The translations under genes and the position numbers were made by a program. Shown here in pieces: positions 1 through 7,575 of a stretch of 42,987 nucleotides of DNA (within the stretch, counting starts at the first letter, position 1; each line of letters starts with the position of its first letter). Source of the stretch: Gemmatimonadota bacterium (GTDB taxonomy: Bacteria; Gemmatimonadota; Gemmatimonadetes; Longimicrobiales; Gaopeijiaceae); contig JAPPGM010000150.1 in the NCBI GenBank assembly GCA_028874995.1, positions 1 through 42,987 of the forward strand, read 5' to 3'. Under the pieces are notes generated by a model. That model searched no databases and was not told the DNA's origin. It saw only the letters and a list, made by a program, of their open reading frames with translations.

Positions 1-53
1 CCCCGACCGTCGGATTATGAGTCCGCTGCTCTAACCGCCTGAGCTATGGGCCC
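1..53 (-). tRNA. tRNA with CAT anticodon, 5' part only (probably tRNA-Ile2, otherwise elongator tRNA-Met)
   Basis: Read on the minus strand from base 53, the sequence begins GGGCCCATAGCTCAG, which gives the acceptor 5' strand and D-arm start. The D loop GGCGGTTAGAGC follows, then an anticodon stem-loop with loop CTCATAA, so the anticodon is CAT. The window edge cuts the gene in the variable/T-arm region, so about 24 bases of the 3' side are missing. The ACTCATAAT loop context is shared by lysidine-modified Ile2 and elongator Met tRNAs. The GGGCCC acceptor favours Ile2, but the discriminator region cannot be seen. Confidence 0.85.
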
Positions 54-193
54 GCGTAAGGATAACGCTTCCGGCAACCCGGCGCCTCGCCGTTCCCGGT
101 TTTCGGACCGCTTTGTCCACGGGTTTCCCGGGATGCGGGGGAGCCCTGGACCAGCAGGGATCCGACCCTCGCGCCGGGTCCTCCCTCGAACGC

Positions 194-829
194 TCAGCGC
201 GTCCCGAAGATCCGGTCTCCCGCATCCCCCAGGCCTGGCACGATGTATCCGACATCGTTGAGCCTGCGGTCGAGAGCAGCGGTGCAGATGGGCACGTCAG
301 GGTGTACCTCGGCCATTCGGGCCGCGCCTTCCGGCGCCGCGACCAGGCACATCAGACGGATGTCGCGCGCGCCCCGCTCCTTGAGTTCACTCGCCGCGGC
401 CGTGGCGGTGCCTCCCGTGCCCAACATGGGATCGACCATCAGGAAGTCATGGTCCTCCGGCCGCGGCGGCAGCTTCCCGTAGTAGCGCACGGGCTGCAGG
501 GTCTCCTCGTTGCGGTAGAATCCGAGGTGGCCCACGCGCGCGCCCGGGATCAGCCGCAGCACCCCTTCGACCATCCCGAGGCCCGCCCTCAGGATCGGGA
601 CCACGACCAGCCGGTCCTCGCGGATCCGCCGCGCCCGCATGGTCTCGAGCGGTGTATCGAAGGTCACCTCCTCGCCCTCCAGGTGACGGGTGGCGTGGAA
701 GGCCAGCAGCAGCGTGACCTCTTCCAGCAGTGTCCTGAACTGCCTGCTCCCGGTGCGTTTGTCCCTCAGCAGCGAGAGCTTGTGCTCGATGAGCGGATGA
801 CGGACAACCTCCAGCGTCGGCCGGGTCAT
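194..829 (-). CDS. upp: Uracil phosphoribosyltransferase
   Basis: A 211-residue protein that salvages uracil to UMP with PRPP in the cytoplasm. The PRPP loop is clear at about residues 133-141 (DPMLGTGGT), as is the uracil-binding C-terminal stretch YIVPGLGDAGDR at about 195-206. PILRAGLGM at 78-86 is also typical. The reading frame is open further upstream, but the family N-terminus (MTRPTLEVVRHPLI) places the start at 829. That start lies one base after the stop of the pseudouridine synthase gene, so upp is the last gene of the M50-scpA-scpB-rluB-upp chain. It complements the pyr operon further along the window: salvage here, de novo synthesis there. Confidence 0.95.
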   Translation of the reverse strand: MTRPTLEVVRHPLIEHKLSLLRDKRTGSRQFRTLLEEVTLLLAFHATRHLEGEEVTFDTPLETMRARRIREDRLVVVPILRAGLGMVEGVLRLIPGARVGHLGFYRNEETLQPVRYYGKLPPRPEDHDFLMVDPMLGTGGTATAAASELKERGARDIRLMCLVAAPEGAARMAEVHPDVPICTAALDRRLNDVGYIVPGLGDAGDRIFGTR

Positions 830-830
830 T

Positions 831-1649
831 TCAGCTCGCCCCCCGGTTGGAGCCATGTCTTCGCTTGACGTTCCTTCGGGTTGCCGATCCTCTCCTCCGG
901 CCAACCCGCCGCGAGGGGTTCGCCGCGGCCCGGGCTGCGTCCAGTTCGGACGGGTGTGCGGGCCGCCAGCCACCGGGCTTCAGGCTTCCCAGCCGGAACG
1001 GGCCGAAGCGCGTGCGTACAAGCGTCCGCACCGGGTGTCCCACAGCCTTGAGCATCCTCCGCACCTCGCGTTTTCGGCCCTCCGTGATGACCAGCGTCAC
1101 GCCCCACTCGTTCTCGCCCAACTCGACTCGCCGAACCCGGTTCGGACGCGCCGGGCCGTCCTCGAGGTCCACCCCGCGCCTGAGGCGACGGAGTGCACGT
1201 GCGGTGATCTTCCCCGCTACGCCGGCCTGGTACTCGCGCTCGACCCGCCCGCTCGGATGCGCCAGCGCGGCCGCCAGGTCCCCTTCGTTGGTGAGGATCA
1301 GGAGGCCGGAGGTGTCGCGGTCCAGCCGGCCCACATAGCGCAGTCCACCGGCCCACTCCGGGAGAAGGTGGTAGATCGTCTTGCCACCGTGTGGATCGGC
1401 ACGGGTGCAGAGAACGCCGGCCGGCTTGTGAAAGACCACCCAGCGGAGGGGCGCCGGCCGCACAATCCGGCCATCGAGCGAGACGGTATCGGTGCCGGGG
1501 ACAACCCGCGCCCCGGGGCTGGTCACCCGCTCCCCGTTGATCGCGATCCGGCCCTGGCCGAGCATCACCTCCGCCTGGCGGCGCGATGCCAGTCCCGCCT
1601 GCGAGATGTACTTCTGCACGCGCACCGGAGTACGGTCGGCGGCACTCAC
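831..1649 (-). CDS. rluB: Pseudouridine synthase, RluB/RsuA family
   Basis: A 272-residue rRNA pseudouridine synthase. An S4 RNA-binding domain occupies about residues 9-57 (VQKYISQAGLASRR). The RsuA/RluB catalytic domain follows, with GRLDRDTSGLL at 107-117, where D110 is the expected catalytic aspartate. The conserved GRKREVRRML motif lies further on. The tail (last ~30 residues) is very rich in Arg, a common RNA-contacting extension. Its ATG overlaps the scpB stop by four bases (ATGA). The scpA-scpB-rluB order is widespread in bacteria and usually marks RluB, which modifies 23S rRNA. The exact target (RluB or RsuA) is inferred from context. Confidence 0.9.
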   Translation of the reverse strand: MSAADRTPVRVQKYISQAGLASRRQAEVMLGQGRIAINGERVTSPGARVVPGTDTVSLDGRIVRPAPLRWVVFHKPAGVLCTRADPHGGKTIYHLLPEWAGGLRYVGRLDRDTSGLLILTNEGDLAAALAHPSGRVEREYQAGVAGKITARALRRLRRGVDLEDGPARPNRVRRVELGENEWGVTLVITEGRKREVRRMLKAVGHPVRTLVRTRFGPFRLGSLKPGGWRPAHPSELDAARAAANPSRRVGRRRGSATRRNVKRRHGSNRGAS

Positions 1650-2302
1650 TCGGGGGATTCCGGCCGCTGGTCGGCGTGCGCCAGAACCGCCGCCAGAGCC
1701 GCCTCGTCGTCCAGGGCGGGCGTTTCGTCCCCCTGCCCTTCCTCGTCCGGAGCCTCCGGACGGGCGGCGAGCGGCGCGCGTTCGCGCAGAATGACCGGCA
1801 ACTCCTCCGGCCGGGGCAGGTGTTCCATCGATGGGAAGCCGAAGTGCTCCATGAACTTCAGAGTCGTGCCGTAGAGGACCGGCCGGCCCACCCCCTCCCC
1901 GCGCCCCACCCCCGCGATCAGCTCGCGCTCGACGAGCGTGCGGATCACGCCCGTGGAGTTGACCCCGCGGACATACTCGACCTCGATGCGGCTGATCGGC
2001 TGCCGGTACGCCACGATCGCGAGGGCCTCGAGCGCCGGTCCCGACAGGCGCGACGACCGGGGCACCGTGTCGAAGCGCTCCAGGTAGGGCGCGAACTCGG
2101 GCCGGGTCATGAGCTGCACGCCGTCGGCGACCTCGCGCAACTCGAAGGCGTGGCCGGCATCGTCGTATTCCGCCTTGAGCGAGGCCAGCGCCGCCTCCAC
2201 GCGGTCCTCGTCCAGTGACTCGTCGGCGCGCGCGATCTCGCCGGGCGAAAGCGGTGCGTCACTGGCGAAGAGGATCGCCTCGACGATCCGGGCGTCGTTC
2301 AC
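1646..2302 (-). CDS. scpB: Segregation and condensation protein B
   Basis: A 218-residue ScpB, a winged-helix kleisin-associated subunit of the SMC-ScpA-ScpB condensin that organises and segregates the chromosome. Typical features are the N-terminal ARIVEAILFASDAPLS, the central LSGPALEALAIVAYRQPISRIEVE stretch and the second winged helix with RTLVERELI and GRPVLYGTT. The C-terminal ~45 residues are acidic and probably disordered. It overlaps scpA by four bases upstream and the pseudouridine synthase gene by four bases downstream, so the three are probably translationally coupled. No smc gene lies in this window. Confidence 0.95.
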   Translation of the reverse strand: MNDARIVEAILFASDAPLSPGEIARADESLDEDRVEAALASLKAEYDDAGHAFELREVADGVQLMTRPEFAPYLERFDTVPRSSRLSGPALEALAIVAYRQPISRIEVEYVRGVNSTGVIRTLVERELIAGVGRGEGVGRPVLYGTTLKFMEHFGFPSMEHLPRPEELPVILRERAPLAARPEAPDEEGQGDETPALDDEAALAAVLAHADQRPESPE

Positions 2303-3138
2303 GGTGCACCCTCATCGACGCCCAGGGTATCCGTTTGCGCGCCGGACGCGGACACGCCTCTCCCCACCACCTCATCCGCCCCGGGCGCGACGCCAGGCAC
2401 CATCTCCCCGAACCCGTCGTCCAGGTTCCGGCCGCCGTAGAACCAGAGCGGCGAAAAGTGTTCCCTCTGCCGGAGCGACACGACGCGCCGCCGCCCCAGT
2501 TCGAGCCCGGCCAGCAGCGTCATGACCCCGTGAATGCGTTCCCGCCAGGGGGCCACCAGACTCGCGAAATCGATCCGGCGCGTCCTGCGCACCGTTTCCA
2601 CGATCAGGCCGACCTTCTCGCGAAGCGCCACCCGCCGTGCGGCCACCCGGTGATCGAGGTTGCGATCCACCGGCGCTTCCACCCTCAGCGCCGCGGCCCA
2701 CAGATCCTCCCAGGTGACCTCCAGGGGCACCTCGGCCGCACCGGGCCGCGGCCGCGGCTGCACGAAGCCCTTTTCGAACCGCCGTCCACGGTCGTCCTCG
2801 GCGGCGCGCAGACGGGCGGCGACCTCGCGAATCATTTCGTACTCCAGGAGCCGGTGTACCAGGTCGGCGCGGGGGTCGTGATCCTCCTCGCCCGCCGGGG
2901 CCGGCAGGAGCATTCTGGCCTTGATGCGCACCAGAACGGCCGCCATCTCCAGAAACTCTCCCGCCTCGTCCACGCTGGTGTCGGCCAGCACCTCGATCGC
3001 CTCCAGGAACTGGCGCGTGATCCTCGCGATCGGAATGTCGAAGATGTCGATGTCCTGAGTCCGGATCAGATGCAGCAGCAGGTCAAGCGGTCCGTGGAAC
3101 CGGTCCGTTTCGACCACCAGGAGGCCGTCGCCCGTCAT
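2299..3138 (-). CDS. scpA: Segregation and condensation protein A (kleisin)
   Basis: A 279-residue ScpA, the kleisin that bridges the SMC heads and binds ScpB. The family N-terminus FHGPLDLLLHLIRTQDIDIFDIPIARIT is at about residues 13-41, followed by the helical EFLEMAAVLVRIKARMLLP segment. The C-terminal winged-helix region is recognisable (VMTLLAGLELGRRRVV). The frame stays open far upstream, but the ATG at 3138 overlaps the preceding protease stop as ATGA and fits the family start. A tail of about 45 residues past the winged helix has no recognised function. Confidence 0.95.
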   Translation of the reverse strand: MTGDGLLVVETDRFHGPLDLLLHLIRTQDIDIFDIPIARITRQFLEAIEVLADTSVDEAGEFLEMAAVLVRIKARMLLPAPAGEEDHDPRADLVHRLLEYEMIREVAARLRAAEDDRGRRFEKGFVQPRPRPGAAEVPLEVTWEDLWAAALRVEAPVDRNLDHRVAARRVALREKVGLIVETVRRTRRIDFASLVAPWRERIHGVMTLLAGLELGRRRVVSLRQREHFSPLWFYGGRNLDDGFGEMVPGVAPGADEVVGRGVSASGAQTDTLGVDEGAP

Positions 3139-3782
3139 CCGGTCACCATCCGCATGATCCACGAGAAGGAGGCGAACACCGGCGACAGAACCGCGCTGAA
3201 AGCGCCGGGAAACAGCACCACGGTCAGAAACAGCAGGGTGATGCCGTAGCGCCCCATCTCCCGGTAGCGGGCGCCGACCGCCGGGGGCAACAGGTGATAG
3301 AGGACGTGCGAACCGTCCAGCGGAGGGATCGGGATAAGGTTGAAGTATGCTAGAATAAGGTTTATGAAAACACCATAAGTCGCCATTGAAGCAATGTTTG
3401 TACCCACTGCTCCGCTGAAGAATGGGATCCCTTGCAGGGCCGCCAGCATGGCTAGTAGTCCGGCGCACAGAGCCACCAGGCACAGGTTCGCAACGATCCC
3501 GGCCAGTGAGACCCGGATGTCGCCCGCCCGGTAGTTGCGATAGTTGCGGGGATTGACCGGCACGGGTTTCGCCCATCCGAAGAGGAAGTTGCCCGGCAGG
3601 AAGTAGAGCAGCACCGGGACGATCAGCGACCCCACCGGATCGAGGTGCGGGATCGGATTGAGCGTGATGCGTCCCAGGTCGCGGGCCGTGGTATCTCCTT
3701 CCCTGAGTGCCTGCCAGGCGTGGGCCACCTCGTGAACCACGACCGAAAACAGCAGAACGGGAACGATGAGCAGTAGTTCCAT
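3135..3782 (-). CDS. Site-2 protease-like zinc metalloprotease (M50 family, membrane)
   Basis: A 215-residue polytopic membrane protein. The zinc motif HEVAH sits at residues 17-21 in the first membrane segment, and the third-ligand motif NLIPIPPLDG is at 148-157 (D156). This is the compact M50 subgroup without a PDZ domain, often found beside scpA and a tryptophanyl-tRNA synthetase gene. Members are intramembrane proteases, and the substrate here is unknown. It appears to be the first gene of the scp chain. No good ribosome-binding site precedes the ATG at 3782. The part encoding residues ~121-147 is clearly AT-richer than its surroundings (see findings). Confidence 0.92.
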   Translation of the reverse strand: MELLLIVPVLLFSVVVHEVAHAWQALREGDTTARDLGRITLNPIPHLDPVGSLIVPVLLYFLPGNFLFGWAKPVPVNPRNYRNYRAGDIRVSLAGIVANLCLVALCAGLLAMLAALQGIPFFSGAVGTNIASMATYGVFINLILAYFNLIPIPPLDGSHVLYHLLPPAVGARYREMGRYGITLLFLTVVLFPGAFSAVLSPVFASFSWIMRMVTG

Positions 3783-3794
3783 GAACGAAGTCTA

Positions 3795-3825
3795 GCAGTC
3801 CGCGGATAAAGCCGCACGAGCACCG
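3795..3825 (+). repeat. 31-base direct repeat, copy A
   Basis: The segment starting GCAGTCCGCGGATAAAGCC recurs at 3969-3999 with one difference in 31 bases. The last 15 bases (GCCGCACGAGCACCG) occur a third time at 4002-4016. It contains the palindrome TCCGCGGA. Confidence 0.9.
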
Positions 3826-3866
3826 AGAGCGGTGAGGCGCCGGGCTGGCAAGGCGCGACGAGAGGG

Positions 3867-3883
3867 GAATAGCAGCGCTATTC
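3867..3883. repeat. Small perfect hairpin in the spacer
   Basis: GAATAGC and GCTATTC form a perfect 7-base inverted repeat with a 3-base loop. It sits midway between the two 31-base direct repeats, in a segment whose base composition (GGCGCGACGA...GAGGAGCAACGC) looks like a structured intergenic repeat unit, not a coding sequence. Confidence 0.7.
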
Positions 3884-3938
3884 ACCCGAGGAGCAACGCA
3901 GAGCGAAGCGATTCAGCCCGGATGCATCGCCGATCGAA

Positions 3939-3964
3939 TGCCGGGAGGGTTTTGTCCGCGGGCT
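3939..3964 (+). repeat. 26-base dispersed repeat, copy 1
   Basis: TGCCGGGAGGG followed by TTTTGTCCGCGGGCT matches 10124-10149 at 23 of 26 positions. The shared core GTCC(G/A)CGGGCT also resembles the GTCCACGGG beside the tRNA at 116-124. It is probably part of a repetitive extragenic palindrome family. Confidence 0.7.
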
Positions 3965-3968
3965 GCCC

Positions 3969-3999
3969 GCAGTCCGCGGATAAAGCCGCACGGGCACCG
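3969..3999 (+). repeat. 31-base direct repeat, copy B
   Basis: Second copy of the repeat at 3795-3825, 30 of 31 bases identical (GAGCACCG becomes GGGCACCG). It is followed at 4002-4016 by an extra partial copy. The two full copies are 174 bases apart. Confidence 0.9.
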
Positions 4000-4161
4000 G
4001 AGCCGCACGAGCACCGGGATTGATCCGATGCACCCTCCCTTCTACCTTTCGTGCCGGCCGTGGTCAGAGAAAGGGCCGCGGCAGCCAGCGCCGGGCGTCG
4101 GCCGGTTTGCGTCGCGGGCGCCGGCCACTGCCACACCAACACCCTGAGAAGTCAGTCCGAG

Positions 4162-4416
4162 ATGCCGAACATCAAGAGCGCCAGGAAGCGGATGCAGTCG
4201 AGCCGCGAGGCGCGCAGCCGAAACCGTGTCACCCGCTCGCGCATTCGCACCGCGATCCGCCGGGTCCGCGAAGCCGGGTCGCGGGAGCAGGCGGATGAAC
4301 ACCGGCGCGCCGCCGTGGCGCTGATCGACCGGGCCGCCACGCGCCGGATCATGCACCCGAACAAGGCCGGCCGGATCAAGTCCCAGCTGGATCGAATGGT
4401 CCGCGAACACGCCTGA
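4162..4416 (+). CDS. rpsT: 30S ribosomal protein S20
   Basis: An 84-residue, strongly basic protein that binds 16S rRNA in the small subunit. The start MPNIKSARKRMQSS is the classic S20 N-terminus. The C-terminal IMHPNKAGRIKSQLDRMV matches the conserved H(P/K)N(K/R)A(A/G)R(x)KS(x)L segment. The frame is open upstream to 4051, but homology fixes the ATG at 4162. The gene is monocistronic: divergent from the M50-scp operon and convergent with pyrC. The pyrimidine operon therefore ends about 96 bases from the rpsT stop. Confidence 0.95.
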   Translation: MPNIKSARKRMQSSREARSRNRVTRSRIRTAIRRVREAGSREQADEHRRAAVALIDRAATRRIMHPNKAGRIKSQLDRMVREHA

Positions 4417-4437
4417 CCGGGTCGACAACGCCAACGA

Positions 4438-4454
4438 CCGGGCTCCGGGCCCGG
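4438..4454. terminator. Candidate bidirectional hairpin between rpsT and pyrC
   Basis: CCGGGC, a 5-base loop (TCCGG) and GCCCGG make a 6-base-pair GC stem between two convergent genes. There is no T-run on either side, so it is at best a weak intrinsic terminator. The call rests on position and symmetry. Confidence 0.35.
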
Positions 4455-4512
4455 CCGACTCCTTTCGGTCAACCTTCGCCGGCGTGCGACAGCCGACCCT
4501 GAACAACGGGCC

Positions 4513-5811
4513 TCAGGACCCGTCGCCCAACCGCCACACGGTCTCGCCTCCCACCAGCGTGCGGACGACCCTGCCCACCACGCCCACCTCGTCGAACGGC
4601 GTGTTCCGCCCCTTGGAGACGAACCGCGCGCTGTCGATGGTCCACTCCATACCGGGATCGATCAGGACCAGGTCCGCCGGCTGACCCGGTGCCATCGTGC
4701 CCCCGGCCAGCCCTAGCGCCCGAGCGGGCCCGGTGGACAGCCGTTCCAGGAGGAGGGGCAGCGCCAGCGTGCCTTCTGCAACGAGCCGCGTGTGCAGGAC
4801 GGCGAAGGTCGTCTCCAGGCCCACCGCACCGAAGGGCGCATCCTCGAATGCCTGTTCCTTCTCGTCGTAGTGCCGGGGCGCGTGGTCGGTGGCGATGCAG
4901 TCGATCGTGCCGTCGGCAAGCGCCCTGCCCAGCGCCTCGACGTCGGACGCGGTTCTCAGGGGCGGGTCCACCTTGTACTCGGTGCCGTAGCTCGCAAGGA
5001 CATCGTGGGTGAGCAGCAGATGATGCGCGGTGACCTCGGCCGTGACGCGCACGCCGCGCTCGCGGGCGCGCCGGATGAGGGTGGCCGCCGTACCCGTGGA
5101 GACACGCTGAATGTGCAGGCGGCCTCCGGTCGCCTCCGCCAGCGCCAGGTCGCGGGCCACGCCGATTTCCTCGGCGACAGCCGGCTTGGCGCGCAACCCC
5201 AGCCGCGTGGAAACCACCCCTTCGTGCATGACGCCGCCCCGGGCGAGGCCGGCGTCCTCGCAGTGCGCGAGCACGGGGATGTCGAAGGACTGGGCATACT
5301 GGAGCGCGAGGCGCATCAGGATCGAGGACCCGATGGCCCGTCCGGCATCGGTGACCGCGACCGCTCCCGCGTCCACCACCTCCCCGAACTCGGTTAGATG
5401 TTCACCCTTGCGCCCGGCCGACACCGCAGCCGAGGGAAAGACGCGCGCGCCCCCCGCCCGCAGCCCCTCCGCGACGATGAAGCCCACCGAGGCGGGATCG
5501 TCCACGACCGGATCCGTATCCGGCATGCAACACACGGCGGTGTAACCGCCCGCGGCCGCCGCCATCGCGCCGGTGCGAATGGTCTCGCGATGCTCCCACC
5601 CGGGTTCGCACAGGTGCACGTGCGGATCCACGAATCCGGGGGCCACCACCATTCCCTCCGCATCGAGCACATCGGCGCCATCGGCATCCAGTCCCGCCCC
5701 CACCGCCCCGATCCGCCCCCCCCTGACCAGGACATCGCCCTCCAGGTCCGTTCCCGCGGCCGGGTCGATCACCCGCCCCCCACGGATCAGCAGCGTGCTC
5801 ACAGCGGCCAC
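4513..5811 (-). CDS. pyrC: Dihydroorotase
   Basis: A 432-residue amidohydrolase that closes N-carbamoyl-aspartate to dihydroorotate, the third step of UMP synthesis. The metal motif DPHVHLCEPG is at about residues 62-71. HCED (about 180) and the ATDHAPR motif (about 300) supply further ligands and the catalytic Asp. Class I length and motifs make it an active-type PyrC and not a PyrC-like scaffold. Two in-frame GTG codons compete as starts, 5811 and 5802. I chose 5811 because AGGG lies five bases ahead of it. An upstream start at 5919 would overlap pyrB by 50 bases. It is the last gene of pyrR-pyrB-pyrC. Confidence 0.93.
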   Translation of the reverse strand: MAAVSTLLIRGGRVIDPAAGTDLEGDVLVRGGRIGAVGAGLDADGADVLDAEGMVVAPGFVDPHVHLCEPGWEHRETIRTGAMAAAAGGYTAVCCMPDTDPVVDDPASVGFIVAEGLRAGGARVFPSAAVSAGRKGEHLTEFGEVVDAGAVAVTDAGRAIGSSILMRLALQYAQSFDIPVLAHCEDAGLARGGVMHEGVVSTRLGLRAKPAVAEEIGVARDLALAEATGGRLHIQRVSTGTAATLIRRARERGVRVTAEVTAHHLLLTHDVLASYGTEYKVDPPLRTASDVEALGRALADGTIDCIATDHAPRHYDEKEQAFEDAPFGAVGLETTFAVLHTRLVAEGTLALPLLLERLSTGPARALGLAGGTMAPGQPADLVLIDPGMEWTIDSARFVSKGRNTPFDEVGVVGRVVRTLVGGETVWRLGDGS

Positions 5812-5869
5812 CCGCGCCCTGCTGCACCTGCGCCGCCGGAGCCGGCAACGGCCATCGACCCCACCCCGG

Positions 5870-6841
5870 TCACGAGCCGGCCCAGTCGCGGGCAGCCTCG
5901 GCCAGGTGCGGCGCCCCACCCGCCAGCAGGTACAGCACGGCCATCCGCACCGCCACTCCGTTGGTCACCTGTTGCAGGATCACCGAGTGGGGCCCGTCGG
6001 CCACATCCGAGTCGATCTCCACGCCCCGGTTCATCGGTCCCGGATGCAGGATCAGGAGCCGCCGGGGTGCGCGCTCCAGGCGCTCACGGGTGATGCCGAA
6101 GACGCGGTTGTACTCGCGCAGCGACGGCACGAAGCCGTCCTGCATGCGTTCCAGCTGCAATCGCAGCACATTGATGGCGTCCGCCCACTCCACCGCCTCG
6201 TCCACGCTGCCGAAGACGGTGACGCCCATCTCCTCGACCGCGGCGGGCAGCAGCGTGCGTGGCCCGCAGACCCCCACCTTCGCACCCAGCTTCACGAGGC
6301 CGTAGATGTTCGATCTGGCCACCCGCGAGTGCAGCACGTCCCCCACGATGCACACCCGGAGACCCTCCAGAGCACCGAAGTGGTCGCGCAGCGTGAGGAT
6401 GTCGAGCAGGCCCTGAGTGGGATGCTCGTGGGCGCCGTCGCCGGCGTTGATGACGTTCGACGGGATGCGCGCGGCCAGGAACGACGCCGCCCCCGCGGAC
6501 CAGTGCCGGATCACCACCATGTCGATGCTCATCGCCTCGAGGTTGCGCGCGGTGTCGACCAGCGTCTCGCCCTTCGAGACGGAGGACCCCACCGCACCGA
6601 TGTTCACGGTGTCGGCCGACAGCCGCTTCTCGGCGAACTCGAAGGAGATGCGCGTCCGCGTGGAGGCCTCGAAGAAGAGGTTGACGATCGTCTTCCCCCT
6701 GAGCACGGGAACCTTCTTGACGCGCCGCTCGGTGATCTCCTTGAAGGGTTCGGCGGTGTCGAGGATCACGCGGATCTGATCGGCCGACAGGGGCTCGAGG
6801 CCGGTGAGGTCCTTGCCCAGCGGCGGCGTGGTCAGGGTCAC
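5870..6841 (-). CDS. pyrB: Aspartate carbamoyltransferase catalytic chain
   Basis: A 323-residue transferase joining carbamoyl phosphate and aspartate. The carbamoyl-phosphate motif STRTR is at residues 60-64, the SSVSKGE loop at about 86-92, HPTQ at 140-143, and HPGPMNRG near 270 for aspartate binding. The ATG overlaps the pyrR stop by four bases, and pyrC follows after 58 bases. No pyrI regulatory chain is present, so control probably rests on PyrR. Confidence 0.96.
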   Translation of the reverse strand: MTLTTPPLGKDLTGLEPLSADQIRVILDTAEPFKEITERRVKKVPVLRGKTIVNLFFEASTRTRISFEFAEKRLSADTVNIGAVGSSVSKGETLVDTARNLEAMSIDMVVIRHWSAGAASFLAARIPSNVINAGDGAHEHPTQGLLDILTLRDHFGALEGLRVCIVGDVLHSRVARSNIYGLVKLGAKVGVCGPRTLLPAAVEEMGVTVFGSVDEAVEWADAINVLRLQLERMQDGFVPSLREYNRVFGITRERLERAPRRLLILHPGPMNRGVEIDSDVADGPHSVILQQVTNGVAVRMAVLYLLAGGAPHLAEAARDWAGS

Positions 6842-7392
6842 CGGCGCTCCAGTCCGCTCAGAACGACGGCCAGCTCTTCATCCAGCCGCGGAACCAGCAC
6901 GTCGATCCTCTGGTTGGGCAGGACGGGGAACTCGCGCCCCACGATGTCGGGCTGAATGGGCAGTTCGCGGTCCCCGCGGTCCACCAGAACGCAGAGCACG
7001 ATGCGCGCCGGGCGCCCCCAGTCCATGAGCTCGTTGAGGGCCGCCCGCGCGGTCCGGCCGGTGTAGAGGACGTCGTCCACCAGTACGACCGCCCGGTCGT
7101 CGACACCGCCGGGCGGCAGCTTGGTCTCGCCCACGAGCGGGCGCGGCCCCAGCGCCATGAGATCGTCGCGGTAGAAGGTGATGTCGAGCGTGCCGGTCGG
7201 GACCTGTGTCCCTTCGGCGGCCCGGATCGACTCGCCGATCATGTCGGCCAGGTCGACCCCCCTGCGCTGCACTCCGATGAGAACGAGGCGCCCCGTACCG
7301 CCGAGCTTCTCCAGCACTTCGTGGGCCATGCGGTCGATCGCGCGGCGGACATCCGCGCCGTCCATCAGCACCGTGGGCTCTGCCGGGGTCAC
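6838..7392 (-). CDS. pyrR: PyrR bifunctional regulator / uracil phosphoribosyltransferase
   Basis: A 184-residue type I phosphoribosyltransferase fold protein. In the family it binds pyr mRNA in response to UMP and has weak UPRTase activity. The PRPP loop [18 protein letters not shown] lies at about residues 102-119, and the QRRGVDLA and TFYRDD segments are typical. The start is a GTG at 7392 with only a weak upstream ribosome-binding site. It heads the pyrRBC operon. The leader on the minus strand (7393-7500) shows no clean match to the known PyrR-binding loop, so the mechanism here is open. Confidence 0.94.
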   Translation of the reverse strand: MTPAEPTVLMDGADVRRAIDRMAHEVLEKLGGTGRLVLIGVQRRGVDLADMIGESIRAAEGTQVPTGTLDITFYRDDLMALGPRPLVGETKLPPGGVDDRAVVLVDDVLYTGRTARAALNELMDWGRPARIVLCVLVDRGDRELPIQPDIVGREFPVLPNQRIDVLVPRLDEELAVVLSGLERR

Positions 7393-7575
7393 CTTTTCGA
7401 TCCGCGCTCCTGTCCGGGGTCTCTTGCGTTTCCTTACGAGGCGGCCGTCACCTGTCGATCCGCGTGCGGGCGGCTGAAAGGTAATTGCCCCGGGAGCGCC
7501 CGGCCAACATCATCATGGAACGGCGGTCCGGCGGATCCGGTCCGCACCCAAGCCTTCCCCAGACCTGGAGCCCCC

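Larger units (their letters stand above)
3783..4161. other. Repeat-rich non-coding spacer between the M50 protease gene and rpsT
   Basis: No convincing gene is seen in these 379 bases between two divergent genes. The spacer holds two 31-base direct repeats, a partial third copy, a GAATAGC/GCTATTC hairpin and a 26-base repeat that recurs near tadA. All are listed separately. Promoters for both flanking genes must lie here, but no strong -35/-10 pair could be assigned. Confidence 0.7.

Noticed and set aside
2299-3885. Extended scpA frame (528 codons)
   Set aside because: The upstream half lies across the M50 protease gene in another frame. ScpA homology begins at 3138 with an ATGA overlap.
7393-7575. 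Riboswitch upstream of the NhaC-type antiporter
   Set aside because: I looked for recognisable aptamer cores (sodium, guanidine, yybP-type) and found none. The region only shows ordinary GC-rich sequence shared with the divergent pyrR leader.
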